Assembly: GCF_016892705.1 (NCBI RefSeq)
Contig: NZ_JAFEMB010000001.1
Coordinates: 1,364,001-1,428,000, forward strand
Length of the DNA: 64,000 nt
Source: Microvirga pudoricolor
GTDB lineage: Bacteria > Pseudomonadota > Alphaproteobacteria > Rhizobiales > Beijerinckiaceae
Reading direction: 5' to 3'
Shown here: piece by piece, positions 61,942 to 64,000 of the stretch
Numbering within the stretch: position 1 is the stretch's first letter
How the letters are laid out: the number at the start of each line of letters is the position of its first letter
The notes under the pieces: model-generated
Databases searched by the model: none
What the model was told of the DNA's origin: nothing
The model's input: the letters and a program-made list of their open reading frames with translations, nothing else
Position numbers and translations under genes: made by a program

Positions 61942-62316
61942 ATGATCCACTCCTACGTGAAGGCGATGCGCCAGTACGCGACGTTCTCAGGGCGCGCCGC
62001 ACGCCCGGAATACTGGTACTTCGTGCTGACGGTCTTTTTGGCGACGCTCGTTCTGGTCGCCATCGACGCGGCCCTCGGGACACTCGACGCCCAGACCCGG
62101 ATCGGCCTTTTCAGCGGCATCTGGGGGGCGGCCCATATCATCCCGGGCCTCGCCGTCTCCGTCCGTCGGCTACACGACATCGACCGCACGGGCTGGTGGG
62201 TTCTTCTCGCCGCCATCCCCCTGGGCAACATCGTCCTGCTGGTCTTCCACTGCCAGGGCGGCACACCCGGCCCGAACCGTTTCGGTCTTCCGCCCGTGCC
62301 GCCCCAGCGCGTATAA
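61942..62316 (+). CDS. DUF805 membrane protein
   Basis: 124 residues, GAGGA just before the ATG. Family signature SGRAARPEYWYFVLTVFL, then VSVRRLHDIDRTGWWVLLAAIP and a Pro-rich tail. Three or four membrane helices; inner membrane; function unknown. Confidence 0.88.
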   Translation: MIHSYVKAMRQYATFSGRAARPEYWYFVLTVFLATLVLVAIDAALGTLDAQTRIGLFSGIWGAAHIIPGLAVSVRRLHDIDRTGWWVLLAAIPLGNIVLLVFHCQGGTPGPNRFGLPPVPPQRV

Positions 62317-62348
62317 GCACTTCCGACCATCGTGGAGGACCAACGTCG

Positions 62349-63596
62349 ATGCCCGACCATCAGCCGATCCTTCCTCCGAGCGGCATGGGCTGGCAGCGGC
62401 GCCCATACCACAGGCAATGGCTCCTGGAGCAGGCCGACGCGCTGTTCGGTTTCTTTCAATACGACTTGACGCATCCCGACGGCGGCTTCGTAACCTTCGA
62501 CCGGGCCGGGCCGGTCGCATCCGGCGAACCCGTGCGACAGATTCACAACACCAGCCGCATGGTCCACTGCTTTTCCATCGGTCATCTCCTCGGCCAGCCG
62601 GGCTGCGAGGACATTGTGGACCACGGGATGCGGTATCTGTGGGAGAGCCACCGTGACGGGCAGCATGGCGGCTATGTGTGGTCCCTGGACGACGCCGGCC
62701 CGAAGGACGACACCAAGCAGGCCTACGGCCATGCCTTCGTGCTGCTGGCCGCCTCCAGCGCGAAGGTGGTTGGACACCCCCTGGCCGAACCTCTGCTGGC
62801 CGATGTCACGCAGGTGTTGGAGGATCGCTTCTGGGAAGAGCGGCACGGTGCCGTCGCCGAAGAGTTCGCGCGGGACTGGTCGCCCTTGAGCGCCTATCGC
62901 GGCCAGAACTCGAACATGCACCTCACGGAGGCCCTGATGGCAGCCTTCGAGGCCACCGGCGAGCGACTCTATCTCGAGAGGGCCGAGAGGATCGCGAGCC
63001 TCGTCATCGGTCGCCATGCGGCCGCCCTTGACGGGCGCGTGGCGGAGCATTTCACGGCGGACTGGACCTTGGATCGCGCCTATCGCGGCTTCGAGGTGTT
63101 TCGCCCCTACGGCCTGACGCCGGGCCACTGGCTCGAATGGTCGCGGCTTCTCCTGCAGCTCTGGGCGCTCGGCGGAAAGCGTCACCCCTGGATGCCGGAC
63201 ATGGCCGAGACCCTGTTCCGTCGATCCGTCGACCTCGGCTGGGACCGGGTTCATGGGGGATTTTTCTACACCCTGGACTGGGACGACACGCCGTCGCTGC
63301 GCCACAAGCTCTGGTGGCCGCTGGCCGAGGGCATCGGGGCGGCGGCCTTCCTGTGCGAGCATCGGCCCAACGCGTTTTATGAAAGCTGGTACCGCCGGTT
63401 CTGGCACACGGCGGCCGCCCATTTCATCGACCGCGACCACGGCGGCTGGCACCCCGAACTCACCGAAGACCTGAGGATCGGCAGCGCGCTCTTCACGGGA
63501 AAGCCCGACCTCTATCACGCGCTGCAAGCCTGCCTGATCCCGCTTTTCCCCAAGACCGGCAGCCTCACGCGCGTGATCGCGGCCGCGGAGGCGTGA
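62349..63596 (+). CDS. AGE-family epimerase/isomerase
   Basis: 415 residues from ATG 62349 (GGAGG about 11 bases upstream). The (alpha/alpha)6-barrel family of N-acylglucosamine 2-epimerase and mannose/sulfoquinovose isomerase: IHNTSRMVHCFSIGHLL, YGHAFVLLAAS, QNSNMHLTEALMAAF, LTPGHWLEWSRLLL with catalytic His and Glu. Aldose-ketose isomerase (mannose or a close sugar) is the best guess. Downstream of glg genes; whether cotranscribed is unclear. Confidence 0.86.
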   Translation: MPDHQPILPPSGMGWQRRPYHRQWLLEQADALFGFFQYDLTHPDGGFVTFDRAGPVASGEPVRQIHNTSRMVHCFSIGHLLGQPGCEDIVDHGMRYLWESHRDGQHGGYVWSLDDAGPKDDTKQAYGHAFVLLAASSAKVVGHPLAEPLLADVTQVLEDRFWEERHGAVAEEFARDWSPLSAYRGQNSNMHLTEALMAAFEATGERLYLERAERIASLVIGRHAAALDGRVAEHFTADWTLDRAYRGFEVFRPYGLTPGHWLEWSRLLLQLWALGGKRHPWMPDMAETLFRRSVDLGWDRVHGGFFYTLDWDDTPSLRHKLWWPLAEGIGAAAFLCEHRPNAFYESWYRRFWHTAAAHFIDRDHGGWHPELTEDLRIGSALFTGKPDLYHALQACLIPLFPKTGSLTRVIAAAEA

Positions 63597-63617
63597 GGCC
63601 GTCGACGGCGGCGTCCT

Positions 63618-64000
63618 TCAGGCCGCGCCTCTCGTCTCCTCGGCCATGGCGGCGATCGCCAGGCAGCCGCGCACGGCGCAGTCCTCGTCACCCATGATGA
63701 TCTGCAGGCCGAAAGCCTCGCCGGTCCGGCGATAGACCTCCACGAGATCGTCGTCGCCCACGACCGCCACCGTGTCGCCCTCCGAGAACCACCCGAGGGT
63801 TCTCGCATCCTCGAACTCCGACGCCACCACAATTCCCGACAGCATGTCGGTCATCTCGGCCGGGTCGACCCGGCCCGCAAGCCATCCAGTGCGGACGGCG
63901 AACAGATGGCCGAGAAGGGACGCCGGACGGGGGTCGTCTCGCACGACCGCGATTCCGCGTGCGAAAGCCTGCCAGTCGGGCGTTTCCGGTTGCCTCGCGA
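63618..64000 (-). CDS. Hypothetical protein, 5' end outside window
   Basis: The minus-strand frame is open to the right edge, so the start is outside; a GTG at 63944 is not a credible start because coding sequence continues upstream (PETPDWQAFARGIAVV). Visible part of about 127 residues includes GDTVAVVGDDDLVEVYRRTG. No domain recognised. Confidence 0.5.
   Translation of the reverse strand, partial: ARQPETPDWQAFARGIAVVRDDPRPASLLGHLFAVRTGWLAGRVDPAEMTDMLSGIVVASEFEDARTLGWFSEGDTVAVVGDDDLVEVYRRTGEAFGLQIIMGDEDCAVRGCLAIAAMAEETRGAA

Overview
The window looks like chromosome of a GC-rich alphaproteobacterium of the order Hyphomicrobiales (Rhizobiales). The pointers are a smo-type polyol operon, several ABC and TRAP uptake systems with IclR, SorC and GntR regulators, a giant glycine-rich autotransporter, a DUF1127 protein, and a small secreted Gly/Cys/Trp protein of a kind common in Methylobacteriaceae. 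A Microvirga- or Methylobacterium-like host is my best guess, but no marker gene (rRNA, ribosomal protein) is present. I saw no tRNA, rRNA, CRISPR array, transposase or phage gene.

Layout. (1) 1-6.3 kb: an autotransporter whose passenger and beta-barrel lie in one frame but are separated by a single TAG codon. (2) 6.5-15.2 kb: an IclR regulator fused to an SMP-30 lactonase, divergent from a sugar ABC transporter operon that also encodes two SDR dehydrogenases and a mandelate-racemase-type dehydratase. Together they look like a non-phosphorylating sugar oxidation route. (3) 15.3-21.2 kb: a polar amino-acid-type ABC transporter with a RidA protein and a SelA-like PLP enzyme, under a divergent IclR regulator. 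(4) 21.2-24.3 kb: a gene-poor stretch with short proteins, including a secreted protein carrying FNGLA repeats next to an ADYC-type secreted protein, and several perfect inverted repeats. (5) 24.3-26.6 kb: a solo LuxR-type regulator divergent from a PAS-only sensor. (6) 26.7-33.5 kb: a complete smoEFGK/smoS sorbitol-galactitol operon with an extra galactitol-dehydrogenase-like SDR and a SorC regulator. (7) 33.7-38.5 kb: a DMT exporter, a GGDEF/degenerate-EAL protein, a serine beta-lactamase-fold hydrolase and small proteins. (8) 38.5-53.1 kb: a catabolic block. An XRE-cupin regulator is divergent from an amino acid oxidase-TRAP-M81 operon. A second group holds a NanR-like regulator, a NanA-like lyase, a PanE-like reductase and an SDR, and is divergent from an ABC-DapA-like-mandelate racemase operon. 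(9) 53.2-58.2 kb: a FecR/cadherin/vWA surface protein paired with a CHASE2 adenylate cyclase. (10) 58.3-64 kb: DUF1127 and small proteins, glgC-glgA, a DUF805 protein, an AGE-family epimerase, and an incomplete gene at the right edge.

Most of the coding capacity is for uptake and oxidation of sugars, polyols, sugar acids and amino-acid-like compounds, each set with a local regulator. In several cases an inverted repeat sits in the promoter region. By eye (not computed), the left part up to about 25 kb has more A/T-ending codons than the right part.

The observations I would follow up first are the amber codon in the autotransporter, the FNGLA-repeat/ADYC pair with its flanking hairpins, the IclR-SMP30 fusion with tandem operators, the SelA-like/RidA transporter operon, and the NanR-like operator that overlaps a promoter in a cluster lacking other sialic acid genes.
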